Source: Desulfallas thermosapovorans DSM 6562 (GTDB taxonomy: Bacteria; Bacillota; Desulfotomaculia; Desulfotomaculales; Desulfallaceae). From it: a stretch of DNA of 64,000 nt. The notes beneath the pieces were generated by a model. The model made no database searches. It worked only from the letters and a program-made list of their open reading frames with translations, and was not told where the DNA came from. Location of the stretch: contig NZ_VNHM01000001.1 of assembly GCF_008124625.1 (NCBI RefSeq), forward strand, positions 186,001-250,000, given 5' to 3'. The position numbers were made by a program, and so were the translations under genes. Below, piece after piece: positions 1-9,773 of the stretch; within the stretch, counting starts at the first letter, position 1, and every line of letters starts with the position of its first letter.

Positions 1-620
1 GTGATTTTGGCACCCATCTCCCAGTTGGGGTGGTTAAGGGCCATAGCAGGGGTGATGCCGGCCATTTGCTCTGGATTGTAACGACGAAATGGCCCCCCCG
101 AGGCAGTAAGTAAAATTCTGGCTACGTTATTACCATCTTCCCCGTGTAAACACTGCCAGATGGCCGAATGCTCGCTGTCTACCGGTCTGATGTTTACACG
201 GTATTCATGAGCCAGACACATAACCAGCTCACCAGCGGCCACCAACGTTTCTTTATTGGCCAGGGCTATATTTTTACCGGCCCTAATGGCCGCCACAGTG
301 GGCCCAAGCCCCACTGCACCGGAAATTGCTGTTAACACCGTATCAACGCCGGGACAGGTGGCCACCGCCAGCAACCCCTCCTGGCCGTAAAATATTTCAG
401 TTTTTCTGTTGCCAACCTGTCGCTGCAACCACCGGGCATCCTCTTCCCCTTGCAACGAAACCAGACGGGGCCTGTATTTTTTCACCTGTTCCAATAATAG
501 CTGTTTGTTTTTTCCGGCGGCCAGCGCCACAGGTTTAATATCATCAGGAAAATTATCCACCACTTGCAAGGCCCGGCGACCAATGGATCCGGTGCTGCCT
601 AAAATCGCTAATTGCTTCAT
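1..620 (-). CDS. dxr: 1-deoxy-D-xylulose 5-phosphate reductoisomerase, N-terminal part (cut by window edge)
   Basis: Catalyses the NADPH-dependent conversion of DXP to 2-C-methyl-D-erythritol 4-phosphate in the MEP isoprenoid pathway, in the cytoplasm. About 206 residues are visible. The N-terminus has the NADPH-binding GSTGSIG motif, and DSEHSAI near residue 145 carries the metal-binding Asp and Glu. The ATG at 620-618 follows a GGAGAG site. The frame stays open to base 1, so the C-terminal half lies outside the window. It follows cdsA and a membrane-protein gene, the usual uppS-cdsA-dxr order that groups isoprenoid and phospholipid synthesis. The family call is secure. Confidence 0.95.
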   Translation of the reverse strand, partial: MKQLAILGSTGSIGRRALQVVDNFPDDIKPVALAAGKNKQLLLEQVKKYRPRLVSLQGEEDARWLQRQVGNRKTEIFYGQEGLLAVATCPGVDTVLTAISGAVGLGPTVAAIRAGKNIALANKETLVAAGELVMCLAHEYRVNIRPVDSEHSAIWQCLHGEDGNNVARILLTASGGPFRRYNPEQMAGITPAMALNHPNWEMGAKI

Positions 621-642
621 TATACTCTCCAATTAGTCATTT

Positions 643-1725
643 TTATTTATTAACGGAGTTCCCCGCCTTAAACGCTGCCATGATAGCAACAATCAAAATA
701 GGACCTAGTATAAGGCCGATCACACCAATGGTTTTTAACCCTACGAACATAGCCACCAATACCGCCAAAGGGTGCAGTCCCAAATTGGAGGCTACAACCT
801 TGGCTTCCAGCATGGCCCTGATAACCATTACCATCAAATATAACACTGTAAGCTCTATGCCCAGCACTGTATTACCGGTCACGAAGGCTAGAAAAGCCCA
901 GGGAACGTATATTGTGCCCGGACCCAATACCGGTATCATATCCAAAAAACCGATCAGTAACCCCACGGTCAGAGCATACTTGACCCCTATTAAATAAAGA
1001 CCGATGATACTGATAAATGCAGTGATGGAAACTAAAATAATTTGTGCTCGAACATATGCTTGAAAAGCCACGGCAATTTGCTTGCTAATTTCCATAATGC
1101 GCATCCCCCACGGCTGGGGAACTACTCCAAGCCAAAGCCTGGCTATTTTTTCCCTGTCTCTGCTGAAAAAAAAGGTAGCAATCAAGCTTACAAGTATGAC
1201 CATAAAAGCGCCGGGGACACCACTGATAACAGCTAATAAAATAACCACCAGTTCTCCGGCCCAGTGCTCTACGGTACCAATGATGGCATTCAAAGATTCC
1301 TGAAAACTAGAGGTTACACTTTTTGGCAATGCACCGTAAAATAAAACGCCTTTTTTTATCCACAAATCGATAAAGTTTTGGGCTTCAACAGCCATCCGGG
1401 GTATAGTTGCGGATAGGTCGCTTAATTCCTTAATCAACCTCAAAAAAATCAGCGCAAGTACAGTACCGATGCCTCCAAAAAAAACCAGCATAGCCATTGG
1501 TACGGTAACCGCCCTTGGCACCCTGCCGTTATGCCCCAAAAAAATTACCAATGGCTCCATGAAAATACTAAAAATCACCGCCAATAGGAACGGAAGCAAT
1601 ATAACCAGTAAATAAGAAAGTAAGGAAAATGCTTCGGGCACAACATACTTGATAACCAGATAAACAGCCAGCAGTGTCACCGCACCCGCCAGCACGTACA
1701 ATATTTTTATGATCGACCGCGGCAA
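643..1725 (-). CDS. AI-2E/YtvI-family integral membrane protein
   Basis: A 360-residue polytopic membrane protein with about eight hydrophobic segments: two near residues 8-60, one at 78-100, and a dense block from 160 to 350. The layout and length match the AI-2E transporter superfamily (UPF0118), which includes B. subtilis YtvI, a sporulation-associated membrane protein. Substrate is unknown; the name AI-2E comes from one E. coli member and should not be read as quorum-sensing function. It sits between cdsA (10 bp upstream) and dxr (22 bp downstream), so it is probably cotranscribed with them. The YtvI-type assignment is inference from the spore-forming context. Confidence 0.8.
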   Translation of the reverse strand: MPRSIIKILYVLAGAVTLLAVYLVIKYVVPEAFSLLSYLLVILLPFLLAVIFSIFMEPLVIFLGHNGRVPRAVTVPMAMLVFFGGIGTVLALIFLRLIKELSDLSATIPRMAVEAQNFIDLWIKKGVLFYGALPKSVTSSFQESLNAIIGTVEHWAGELVVILLAVISGVPGAFMVILVSLIATFFFSRDREKIARLWLGVVPQPWGMRIMEISKQIAVAFQAYVRAQIILVSITAFISIIGLYLIGVKYALTVGLLIGFLDMIPVLGPGTIYVPWAFLAFVTGNTVLGIELTVLYLMVMVIRAMLEAKVVASNLGLHPLAVLVAMFVGLKTIGVIGLILGPILIVAIMAAFKAGNSVNK

Positions 1726-1735
1726 CTAATTCACC

Positions 1736-2521
1736 TCAGCTTATTAAAATAAAGCACACGTAATAATATACCAGGGGAGCCGTGAAGAGCATGCTGTCGA
1801 ATCGATCCAGGATACCCCCGTGGCCGGGTATCAGCTTGCCGGCGTCTTTAACCCCGGCTTGACGTTTAATGGCGGATTCCACCAAATCGCCGGCTTGAGC
1901 CGCCATACCGGTGACCATGCCCAGTAACAATACCGGCCACAGTGGTTGCTCAAAGAACAAAGCCACTGCCCAGGCTGCTATAATACTGCCCAATATACCT
2001 CCCAAAGCCCCTTCCCTTGTCTTGCCCGGGCTAAGTTCGGGTGCCATGCGCCGGTTGCCCCACCGGCGGCCAACCAAATAAGCCATGGTGTCGTTGGACC
2101 AAGTACAAGCCAGCATTAATACCAACCACACGAAACCGTTTGGCAGCGTACTGAGTAAATAAAGAAAAATAAGCAAACCGGTATATACAGTGCTGAAAAA
2201 GGATACCATTGCATCAAAGGGGGTAAATCGTGGGTAAAATATTGTCATAATGATCAAGTAAAACACCAGTATCAGTATGAGTACTTCACCCGGAAAACCA
2301 CCTTTATATTGATATGCGGCAATGACTAAAAATAGACAACCCGGGAAGATCATAATTGGGGGCACTTTCAAATCAAGCTTGGAAAATATTAAAATCATTT
2401 CCCGGGCGCCCAGTAACATCAATGCTGCGGTTACGGCCAACAATAAAATTTCACCATACCATACCGCAGCAATTAATATGGAACCTCCAATAATTGAACT
2501 TAACAACCTCTGTCTAAACAA
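1736..2521 (-). CDS. cdsA: phosphatidate cytidylyltransferase
   Basis: Makes CDP-diacylglycerol from phosphatidic acid and CTP, the branch point of phospholipid synthesis, in the cytoplasmic membrane. The 261-residue protein has about seven hydrophobic segments. Near residues 215-241 it carries the family signature, SAIKRQAGVKD followed by IPGHGGILDR, whose Lys-Asp and Asp are typical catalytic and metal-binding residues. The start is TTG (MFRQRLL) behind a GGTGAT site. It lies 69 bp downstream of uppS, the conserved pairing of undecaprenyl diphosphate and phospholipid genes. Confidence 0.94.
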   Translation of the reverse strand: MFRQRLLSSIIGGSILIAAVWYGEILLLAVTAALMLLGAREMILIFSKLDLKVPPIMIFPGCLFLVIAAYQYKGGFPGEVLILILVFYLIIMTIFYPRFTPFDAMVSFFSTVYTGLLIFLYLLSTLPNGFVWLVLMLACTWSNDTMAYLVGRRWGNRRMAPELSPGKTREGALGGILGSIIAAWAVALFFEQPLWPVLLLGMVTGMAAQAGDLVESAIKRQAGVKDAGKLIPGHGGILDRFDSMLFTAPLVYYYVCFILIS

Positions 2522-2590
2522 TTAATCACCAGCCCGGGATAAATTATTATCCGTGTCTTTCAAATAAAGCATTGTCGAAAATACAATCAG

Positions 2591-3370
2591 TTATGTAATG
2601 AGACCGCCAAAACGCCTCTCCCTTTTTTGAAAATCTAATAATGCCTGTAAAAATTCCCTCCTGCCAAAATCCGGCCACATAACATCTGTAAGCCAAAATT
2701 CTGTATAAGCCAGTTGCCACAAGAGAAAGTTACTAACCCGGCAATCGCCCGACGGCCTGATTAGCAGGTCCGGGTCGGGTTGGCCCTTAGTAAATAAATG
2801 ATCGGCTATAACTTGTTCATTTATTTCCTCAACTTTTATTTCACCGCTATTAATTTTTTGTCCGATTTCCCGCACAGCTTTCAGTAGTTCGGACCTACCG
2901 CCGTAATTTAAGGCCACATTAAAAACCAGGCCGGTATTATTTTTGCTGCGCCGGATGGCCATATCCACCGCTTCCCGGGGCTTAGGGGGCAACTCGGACA
3001 ATATACCCATTGGATTAATATGAACATTATTGGCACACAGCTCGTCAATTTCTTTGTACAGGTACTCCACCAACAAGTTCATTAATATGTTTACTTCCTC
3101 ACGCGGCCTTTTCCAATTCTCGGTAGAAAAGGCATATACCGTCAAATACTTTAATTTAAGCTCCACGCTTAATTTTACAACTTCACGTAAAGCGTTGACG
3201 CCAGCCCTGTGTCCAAACGACCTGGGCGCTCCCCGCCTGGTAGCCCACCGCCCGTTGCCGTCCATGATAATGGCAACATGTACCGGCAACTTGGAAATGT
3301 CCAGCTGTTTCATCAATTCTTCTTCACTTAGTGTAGATTTATGACGTCCGCCCAACAGCCGTTTCAACAT
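2591..3370 (-). CDS. uppS: undecaprenyl diphosphate synthase (isoprenyl transferase)
   Basis: Elongates farnesyl diphosphate with isopentenyl diphosphate to the C55 carrier used in peptidoglycan and wall-polymer synthesis. The 259-residue sequence has IIMDGNGRWA at residues 34-43, where Asp37 is the Mg2+-binding catalytic Asp, and FGHRAG shortly after. The C-terminal block has PSGDCRVSNFLLWQLAYTE and ends in RERRFGGL, all typical of cis-prenyltransferases. It has about 20 N-terminal residues more than the minimal family core. ATG with an AGGGGAG site upstream. A strong terminator separates it from the ferredoxin gene upstream, so it may have its own promoter or depend on read-through. Confidence 0.96.
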   Translation of the reverse strand: MLKRLLGGRHKSTLSEEELMKQLDISKLPVHVAIIMDGNGRWATRRGAPRSFGHRAGVNALREVVKLSVELKLKYLTVYAFSTENWKRPREEVNILMNLLVEYLYKEIDELCANNVHINPMGILSELPPKPREAVDMAIRRSKNNTGLVFNVALNYGGRSELLKAVREIGQKINSGEIKVEEINEQVIADHLFTKGQPDPDLLIRPSGDCRVSNFLLWQLAYTEFWLTDVMWPDFGRREFLQALLDFQKRERRFGGLIT

Positions 3371-3390
3371 TCCGGGCTCCCCTTTCTTTA

Positions 3391-3424
3391 TAAAACAACC
3401 CCCTCCGGATACGAGGGGGTTGTT
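3391..3424 (-). terminator. intrinsic terminator after the ferredoxin gene
   Basis: On the minus strand a 12-bp perfect stem (arms 3413-3424 and 3394-3405, loop 3406-3412) begins just after the ferredoxin stop codon and is followed by TTTTAT. It would end the frr-small ORF-ferredoxin transcript before uppS. Confidence 0.85.
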
Positions 3425-3427
3425 CCA

Positions 3428-3595
3428 TTATTCTTCAATAATGGCTCCGGTGGGGCATTCTTCAATGCAGGTTCCGCAATTTTCACATTTATCCGCGTCA
3501 ATCTTATATATATCGCCTTCTATAATTGCTTCACTGGGGCAGGATTCCAAGCAAGTTCCACATGCCAAACATTCATCGGTAATTCTGTATGCCAA
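3428..3595 (-). CDS. 2[4Fe-4S] clostridial-type ferredoxin (55 aa)
   Basis: A small electron carrier. The 55-residue protein has two canonical cluster motifs, C-x2-C-x2-C-x3-CP at residues 9-20 (CLACGTCLESCP) and residues 37-48 (CENCGTCIEECP), each followed by a short acidic loop, as in bacterial-type ferredoxins. It starts at TTG with GGAGGTG at good spacing; the AUG-only frame would miss it. It lies directly behind a 70-aa ORF whose stop codon abuts its Shine-Dalgarno site, suggesting translational coupling. A ferredoxin gene among translation and lipid genes is consistent with an anaerobe. The redox partner cannot be told from context. Confidence 0.93.
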   Translation of the reverse strand: MAYRITDECLACGTCLESCPSEAIIEGDIYKIDADKCENCGTCIEECPTGAIIEE

Positions 3596-3598
3596 TTC

Positions 3599-3811
3599 TT
3601 ACACCTCCTTCCCTGGAACATCTCTGGCCACCGTCAGCAGAATACCGCCGCCGGCAAGCTCACGACCACGAAGTACTCTGTATCGCCCCGTCGATTCCCC
3701 ACGGGGTGGCGAGGTGACTTCCACCTTGACTTGCCAACCCGCTAAACGGCATAATTCCAAAGCTGTATCCAGTTCCACAGTCAAGAGGTTATCTATTTGC
3801 AATTTAATCAC
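3599..3811 (-). CDS. hypothetical protein, 70 aa
   Basis: I do not recognise this protein. It is 70 residues with no membrane segment and no cysteine pair. It begins MIKLQIDNLLTVELDTA and has a basic, Gly/Arg-rich middle (GESTGRYRVLRGREL). It sits between frr and the ferredoxin gene on the same strand, 17 bp after frr. The GTG start has a weak ribosome site; a TTG three codons later (3802) is better placed behind GGTGAT. Its stop overlaps the ferredoxin leader, which favours a real coupled gene. Confidence 0.6.
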   Translation of the reverse strand: MIKLQIDNLLTVELDTALELCRLAGWQVKVEVTSPPRGESTGRYRVLRGRELAGGGILLTVARDVPGKEV

Positions 3812-3828
3812 CGTCGTTGTAAGAATAG

Positions 3829-5173
<1,345 letters not shown>

Positions 5174-5827
5174 TTATTTTCCTGCCTGGGCCATTACTTC
5201 AGCAGCAAAATCATCTTTCCTCTTTTCCAGACCCTCACCAAGCTCGTAGCGCACGAACCGGCGCACAGAAATATTTTCACCTATTTTTGAAATTTTTTCA
5301 GTTACCAGATCTTTGATGGTTTTATCAGGATCTTTGATAAACGGTTGTTCCAACAGGCAAACCTCTTTATAAAATTTTTCAATCCTACCTTCAACCATCT
5401 TCTGAATAATTTTTTCCGGTTTTCCTTCATTGGCGGCCTGGGCAGCCAAAATCGCCTTTTCCTTGGCCACGATGTCCGCGGGCACTTCTTCCCGGGCAAC
5501 GTATTGTGGACGTGCAGCAGCAACCTGCATGGCGATATCCCTAACCAGCGCTTTAAACTCATCGGTTTTGGCTACAAAATCCGTTTCACAGTTTACTTCC
5601 AGCAGCACGCCTATCTTACCGCCGGCATGAATATAGGACTCCACTAAACCCTCGGCTGTAATCCTGCCGGATTTCTTAGCTGCGGAAGCCAGTCCCTTTT
5701 CACGTAAAAAATCTATGGCCTTATCCATGTCGCCTTCGGTTGCTAAAAGTGCCTTTTTACAATCCATCATGCCAGCACCGGATTTTTCCCTCAGTTCTTT
5801 TACCATTGCCGCAGTTATTTCAGCCAT
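5174..5827 (-). CDS. tsf: elongation factor Ts, short form
   Basis: Guanine nucleotide exchange factor for EF-Tu. It is 217 residues, much shorter than E. coli or B. subtilis EF-Ts (about 280-295), and belongs to the compact form seen in several Firmicutes and cyanobacteria. The N-terminal UBA-like domain has [19 protein letters not shown]. The core has the exchange motif TDFVAK at about residues 81-86. A region rich in Glu and Lys follows, with the C-terminal [14 protein letters not shown] module. ATG start behind AGGGGG. An attenuator-like hairpin precedes it, downstream of rpsB. Confidence 0.95.
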   Translation of the reverse strand: MAEITAAMVKELREKSGAGMMDCKKALLATEGDMDKAIDFLREKGLASAAKKSGRITAEGLVESYIHAGGKIGVLLEVNCETDFVAKTDEFKALVRDIAMQVAAARPQYVAREEVPADIVAKEKAILAAQAANEGKPEKIIQKMVEGRIEKFYKEVCLLEQPFIKDPDKTIKDLVTEKISKIGENISVRRFVRYELGEGLEKRKDDFAAEVMAQAGK

Positions 5828-5898
5828 ATAATAAACCCCCTATTAAAAATGTTTTTTCTGTAATATACTATTATAACCAAAAATTCATGATAATAGAG

Positions 5899-5937
5899 AA
5901 AAAGGCAGGGGTTACCTTCCCAGGCTAATCCCCCGCC
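5899..5937 (-). terminator. terminator or attenuator between rpsB and tsf
   Basis: On the minus strand an 11-bp stem with one bulge (5926-5937 with 5904-5914) is followed by TTTTTCTCT. It lies 7 bases after the rpsB stop and 72 bases before the tsf start. No separate tsf promoter is obvious, so partial read-through would set an S2:EF-Ts ratio above one (inference). Confidence 0.7.
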
Positions 5938-5943
5938 AACGAG

Positions 5944-6642
5944 TTATTCAGCAGTTTGTTCACCCTGGTTGCCTTCAATCACGGCATCAGCAATTTTTGC
6001 TGTTAAAAGCCTGACCGCCCTGATGGCATCATCATTACCGGGTATAATATAATCAACTTCATCGGGATCACAATTGGTATCCACAATAGCAACAATGGGG
6101 ATGCCCAATTTGCGTCCCTCGGCAACAGCAATGCGTTCTTTACGTGGATCAATTACAAACAAAGCCTGGGGCAAACGACGCATATCCTTAATTCCGCCCA
6201 AAAACTTGGACAACCTTTCTTTCTCATGCAGCAATTCAGCAACTTCTTTTTTGGGCAGCTTATCCATTGTACCATCCTGTTCCATCTTCTCCAATGCATG
6301 TAACCTCTCGATACGCTTGCGGATGGTCTGGAAGTTAGTCAGCATGCCACCAAGCCAACGCTGGTTAACATAAAACATGCCACAGCGTTCTGCTTCTTCA
6401 CGAACAGATTCCTGGGCTTGTTTTTTTGTACCGACAAATAACACGCTGCCGCCTTCCTGAACGGTTGACTTAATAAAATTATAGGCTTCCTCAACCTTTT
6501 TTACGGTTTTTTGCAAGTCAATAATGTAAATACCGTTACGATCCGTAAAAATGTAAGGAGCCATTTTAGGATTCCATCTGCGGGTCTGGTGTCCAAAATG
6601 AACACCTGCCTCAAGCAATTGCTTCATTGAAATTACGGCCAC
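5944..6642 (-). CDS. rpsB: 30S ribosomal protein S2
   Basis: Small-subunit protein of 232 residues. It has [22 protein letters not shown] at the N-terminus (split here by the GTG start, MAVIS first), [23 protein letters not shown], and the C-terminal [13 protein letters not shown] and [10 protein letters not shown] blocks, all conserved in S2. The GTG start has GGAGGTG eight bases upstream. It is the first gene of rpsB-tsf-pyrH-frr and has its own promoter at 6762-6790, after the codY terminator. The leader of about 110 bases is long enough for S2-mediated autoregulation, but I could not identify a known leader fold. Confidence 0.97.
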   Translation of the reverse strand: MAVISMKQLLEAGVHFGHQTRRWNPKMAPYIFTDRNGIYIIDLQKTVKKVEEAYNFIKSTVQEGGSVLFVGTKKQAQESVREEAERCGMFYVNQRWLGGMLTNFQTIRKRIERLHALEKMEQDGTMDKLPKKEVAELLHEKERLSKFLGGIKDMRRLPQALFVIDPRKERIAVAEGRKLGIPIVAIVDTNCDPDEVDYIIPGNDDAIRAVRLLTAKIADAVIEGNQGEQTAE

Positions 6643-6761
6643 CGGTAAAACACCTCCTCCCCGCCGGTTTTTTTTCCTCCGCCGCCATCATCTTTCCCAG
6701 GGCCCCCATGGGGAACCACCTGCGCAAAATCCGGCAGCGTGTGTATTTAACACCAAGATGT

Positions 6762-6790
6762 ATTCTAACACAAAGTTTACCCCATGACAA
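6762..6790 (-). promoter_or_regulatory. sigma-A promoter of rpsB operon
   Basis: On the minus strand TTGTCA (6790-6785), a 17-base spacer and TAGAAT (6767-6762) form a near-consensus vegetative promoter. It lies between the codY terminator and rpsB. Confidence 0.75.
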
Positions 6791-6810
6791 GGCTGCTTGT
6801 TAAATAGAAC

Positions 6811-6843
6811 AAAAAAAGTCAGCCTTTTATTTGTAGCTGACTT
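6811..6843 (-). terminator. intrinsic terminator of codY
   Basis: On the minus strand an 8-bp stem AAGTCAGC/GCTGACTT (6843-6836 with 6823-6816) is followed by a run of seven T, about 17 bases after the codY stop codon. Confidence 0.88.
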
Positions 6844-6860
6844 CATGTTACCTAAATATT

Positions 6861-7643
6861 TTAATGTTCTTTAATCCGATCCAGTTCTTCTAATAGGCGG
6901 TCGTTTAAAACTTTAATAAAGGTACCTTTCATACCCAGGGATTTGGATTCAATAACACCGGCACTTTCAAATTTACGCAAAGCGTTTACAATCACGGATC
7001 TGGTTATACCAACCCGGTCCGCTATTTTACTTGCCACCAATAAACCTTCATCTCCGTCCAGTTGTTTGAATATGTGGTGCACCGCATCAAGTTCGGAGTA
7101 GGATAAGGTGCCGATGGCAATTTGGACCGCAGCGCGTTTTCTGGCCTCTTCTTCCATGCGATCCTGACGGGCCCGCAGAATTTCCATACCGACCACAGTG
7201 GCACCGAGCTCGGCCAAAATCAAATCCTCATCTGTAAAATTATTATCATACTTAGCCAGCACCAGCGTTCCCAACCTGGTCCCGGCACCTACGATAGGCA
7301 CAACAGTGGTAATTTTACTATATTCACATTTCTTATCGTGATGGAAAGCACAAGCATTGACAGTTTGACATATGTTAGCATGTGTTTCATTAATACGCAA
7401 CAGGTTTTCATTATAATCACGGGGAAAACCAGCCGGCGACTCAACAATATCGTCCATTACATCACAGACAAAACCTTTTAGGTAGCTGTAACCCAGTACC
7501 TTTCCCCGGCGATCCAAGATATAAATACTACACTCGATGTTTTCACTCAAGTTTGTTGAAATCTCTTTGAAATCAACCGGATAACCCGCGGATTTTTGTA
7601 AAACTTTATTAATCGAACGGGTTTTAGCTAGCAAGTCACGCAA
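6861..7643 (-). CDS. codY: GTP- and branched-chain-amino-acid-sensing transcriptional repressor CodY
   Basis: Global nutritional regulator of Firmicutes that binds DNA when GTP and Ile/Leu/Val are abundant. The 260-residue protein has the N-terminal GAF effector domain (residues about 1-150, including RINKVLQ-type start and [10 protein letters not shown]) and the C-terminal winged helix. The recognition region is [21 protein letters not shown], near residues 203-223, typical of CodY. The start is TTG with AGAGG upstream. As in B. subtilis it follows hslV-hslU, but about 140 bases of regulatory-looking DNA precede it and a terminator follows. Confidence 0.96.
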   Translation of the reverse strand: MRDLLAKTRSINKVLQKSAGYPVDFKEISTNLSENIECSIYILDRRGKVLGYSYLKGFVCDVMDDIVESPAGFPRDYNENLLRINETHANICQTVNACAFHHDKKCEYSKITTVVPIVGAGTRLGTLVLAKYDNNFTDEDLILAELGATVVGMEILRARQDRMEEEARKRAAVQIAIGTLSYSELDAVHHIFKQLDGDEGLLVASKIADRVGITRSVIVNALRKFESAGVIESKSLGMKGTFIKVLNDRLLEELDRIKEH

Positions 7644-7755
7644 GCTACATCGCCTCTTTCCTATATACTAATTCAATTGGTAAACTGTATTAACCGCCTA
7701 TAAACATTGTAGCATGTTTTACTGCCTAAAGCGCATAGCTTTAGTAACAACAGGT

Positions 7756-7775
7756 TAAATGCATGCATGCATTTA
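7756..7775. repeat. 20-bp perfect palindrome between hslU and codY
   Basis: TAAATGCATGCATGCATTTA is its own reverse complement, with an alternating GCAT core. It lies 11 bases after the hslU stop and about 110 bases upstream of codY. No T-run follows it on either strand, so it is a poor terminator; a dimeric-regulator site is possible. It does not resemble the CodY box. Confidence 0.6.
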
Positions 7776-7786
7776 TCTATAATTTT

Positions 7787-9193
7787 TTACAATATATACC
7801 GGCTCAAATCTAAATCACTCACTATTCCGCTCAATTTTTCGGCAACATATTGTTCATCAATATTAAATAACCCGCTTTCAAGCTCGGGGGCCTCAAAAGA
7901 AATATCCTCCAGCAATTTCTCCATGATGGTATGCAGTCTTCTGGCACCGATATTCTCTGTTTGTTCATTAACAGTATAAGCGATTTCTGCAATTTTCACA
8001 AGGGAATTTGGTGAAAAAGTAATCTCTACCCCTTCCGTACGCAATAATTCTATGTATTGCCTGATTAAGGAATTTTGGGGTTCGACTAAAATATGCCAAA
8101 AATCTTCCTTGGTCAGGCTGGTTAATTCCACCCTGATGGGAAAGCGGCCCTGCAACTCGGGAATCAAATCGGACGGTTTGGACATGTGGAAAGCTCCGGC
8201 GGCAATGAATAATATGTGATCCGTTTTGACCGGCCCATATTTAGTCATGACGGTGGAACCCTCCACTATAGGTAGGATGTCCCTCTGCACACCACCCCGG
8301 GAGACATCAGGTCCGGCACCGCCCTCACGCATGGCAATTTTGTCGATTTCGTCCAAAAATATAATACCGTCGTTTTCTGCCAACTGTACGGCGGAGGAGA
8401 TTACTTCGTCCATGTCAATAAGCTTTTGGGCCTCCTGCTGGGTTAGAACCTTGCGTGCTTCGGCAACGGTTAACCGGCGCAAGCGTTTTTTCTTGGGGAA
8501 AATGTTACCCAGCATGTCACTGATATTAACGCCCATTTCCTCCACACCCGAACCCGTAATAACTTCCATCACAGGTGGCCGGTTATCCTCTACTTCAATT
8601 TCCACATGCTCTTCTTCAAGTTCCCCCCTGGATAATTTTTCCCGCAAGGTTTCCCTTTCGAATTTAATCCGGCTGGCCATTTGCTGTTGGTACTGGTAAT
8701 TCTTATCAGCCTGGTCCGGCTGGCGACCGGCACCGAACAACATTTCCAGGGGATTACGCACGGTTTTATCTTCCCTGGGCATGGGAGCCAGCAGCTCGAC
8801 AATTCGCTCTTCGGCCATTATTTTAGCCTTTTCCTCCACCTGGGCCATTCTTTCGCTGCGCACCATGCGAATGGCCGTCTCCACTAAATCCCGCACCATC
8901 GACTCAACATCTCTTCCCACATAGCCCACTTCAGTAAACTTTGTGGCTTCCACCTTGATCAGTGGTGCTTTGACAAGTTTAGCCAGACGGCGGGCAATTT
9001 CAGTTTTACCCACACCCGTGGGACCGATCATCAATATATTTTTGGGCATCACTTCATCACGTAAGTCTTCAGGCAACTTGCTTCTCCGGTACCGGTTACG
9101 CAAAGCAACGGCCACCGCTTTTTTCGCTTGCTTTTGGCCAACAACGTATTTGTCCAGTTCAGCAACGATTTGCCTGGGCGTCAGCGAATTCAT
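7787..9193 (-). CDS. hslU: ATP-dependent protease ATPase subunit HslU (ClpY)
   Basis: AAA+ unfoldase that feeds substrates to HslV. At 468 residues it is full length. The Walker A motif GPTGVGKT is at residues 57-64, preceded by the family N-terminus [17 protein letters not shown]. The Walker B block [11 protein letters not shown] lies after the I-domain (residues about 110-240, Glu-rich), and the sensor and C-terminal [18 protein letters not shown] region follows. The ATG at 9193 has GGAGG at ideal spacing; the longer frame to 9208 has none. The start codon lies 4 bases after the hslV stop. Confidence 0.96.
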   Translation of the reverse strand: MNSLTPRQIVAELDKYVVGQKQAKKAVAVALRNRYRRSKLPEDLRDEVMPKNILMIGPTGVGKTEIARRLAKLVKAPLIKVEATKFTEVGYVGRDVESMVRDLVETAIRMVRSERMAQVEEKAKIMAEERIVELLAPMPREDKTVRNPLEMLFGAGRQPDQADKNYQYQQQMASRIKFERETLREKLSRGELEEEHVEIEVEDNRPPVMEVITGSGVEEMGVNISDMLGNIFPKKKRLRRLTVAEARKVLTQQEAQKLIDMDEVISSAVQLAENDGIIFLDEIDKIAMREGGAGPDVSRGGVQRDILPIVEGSTVMTKYGPVKTDHILFIAAGAFHMSKPSDLIPELQGRFPIRVELTSLTKEDFWHILVEPQNSLIRQYIELLRTEGVEITFSPNSLVKIAEIAYTVNEQTENIGARRLHTIMEKLLEDISFEAPELESGLFNIDEQYVAEKLSGIVSDLDLSRYIL

Positions 9194-9197
9194 ACTT

Positions 9198-9740
9198 TTA
9201 ACCTCCATTTTTTAATGTCTCAACTATGATATGATCATTGGTATAAACACAGATTTCAGAAGCAATGGATAACGCCTCCCTGGCTATTTCGGCGGCATTC
9301 ATGCCGGTATGTTTGACCAGCGCCCGGGCGGCCGCTATGGCGTACGAGCCGCCGGAACCAATAGCCACCACTCCATCATCAGGCTCAATAATTTCACCAT
9401 TACCGCTGATGACCAAAATACATTCTTTATCAGCTACAATCAGCAGTGCCTCCAAACGGCGCAGGTATTTATCAGTGCGCCATTCTTTGGCCAGTTCCAC
9501 CGCCGCCCTTTTCATATTACCTTGATATGATTCAAGTTTGCCCTCGAACTTTTCAAATAAAGTAATGGCATCAGCCACCGAACCGGCAAAACCGGCTAAC
9601 ACCTCCCCGCCATGCAAACGGCGCAATTTGCGGGCATTGTGTTTTAATATGGTGTTTTCACCCAGGGTCACCTGACCGTCGCCGGCCATGGCTACCTCAT
9701 TGCCTTGTTTTACGGCCACTATGGTGGTGGCATGAAACAT
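9198..9740 (-). CDS. hslV: ATP-dependent protease peptidase subunit HslV (ClpQ)
   Basis: Proteasome-beta-like threonine peptidase, partner of HslU. The 180-residue protein has [23 protein letters not shown] at the N-terminus (here interrupted for length: HATTIVAV then GDGQVT). The nucleophile would be Thr5 or Thr6 after removal of a 4-5 residue leader, rather than directly after the initiator Met as in E. coli. It also has the conserved [12 protein letters not shown] and [13 protein letters not shown] blocks. ATG behind GGAGAATTGAG. It lies between xerC and hslU in the conserved order. Confidence 0.95.
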   Translation of the reverse strand: MFHATTIVAVKQGNEVAMAGDGQVTLGENTILKHNARKLRRLHGGEVLAGFAGSVADAITLFEKFEGKLESYQGNMKRAAVELAKEWRTDKYLRRLEALLIVADKECILVISGNGEIIEPDDGVVAIGSGGSYAIAAARALVKHTGMNAAEIAREALSIASEICVYTNDHIIVETLKNGG

Positions 9741-9773
9741 AATCTCAATTCTCCTTTAAGGTCAATTATACAG

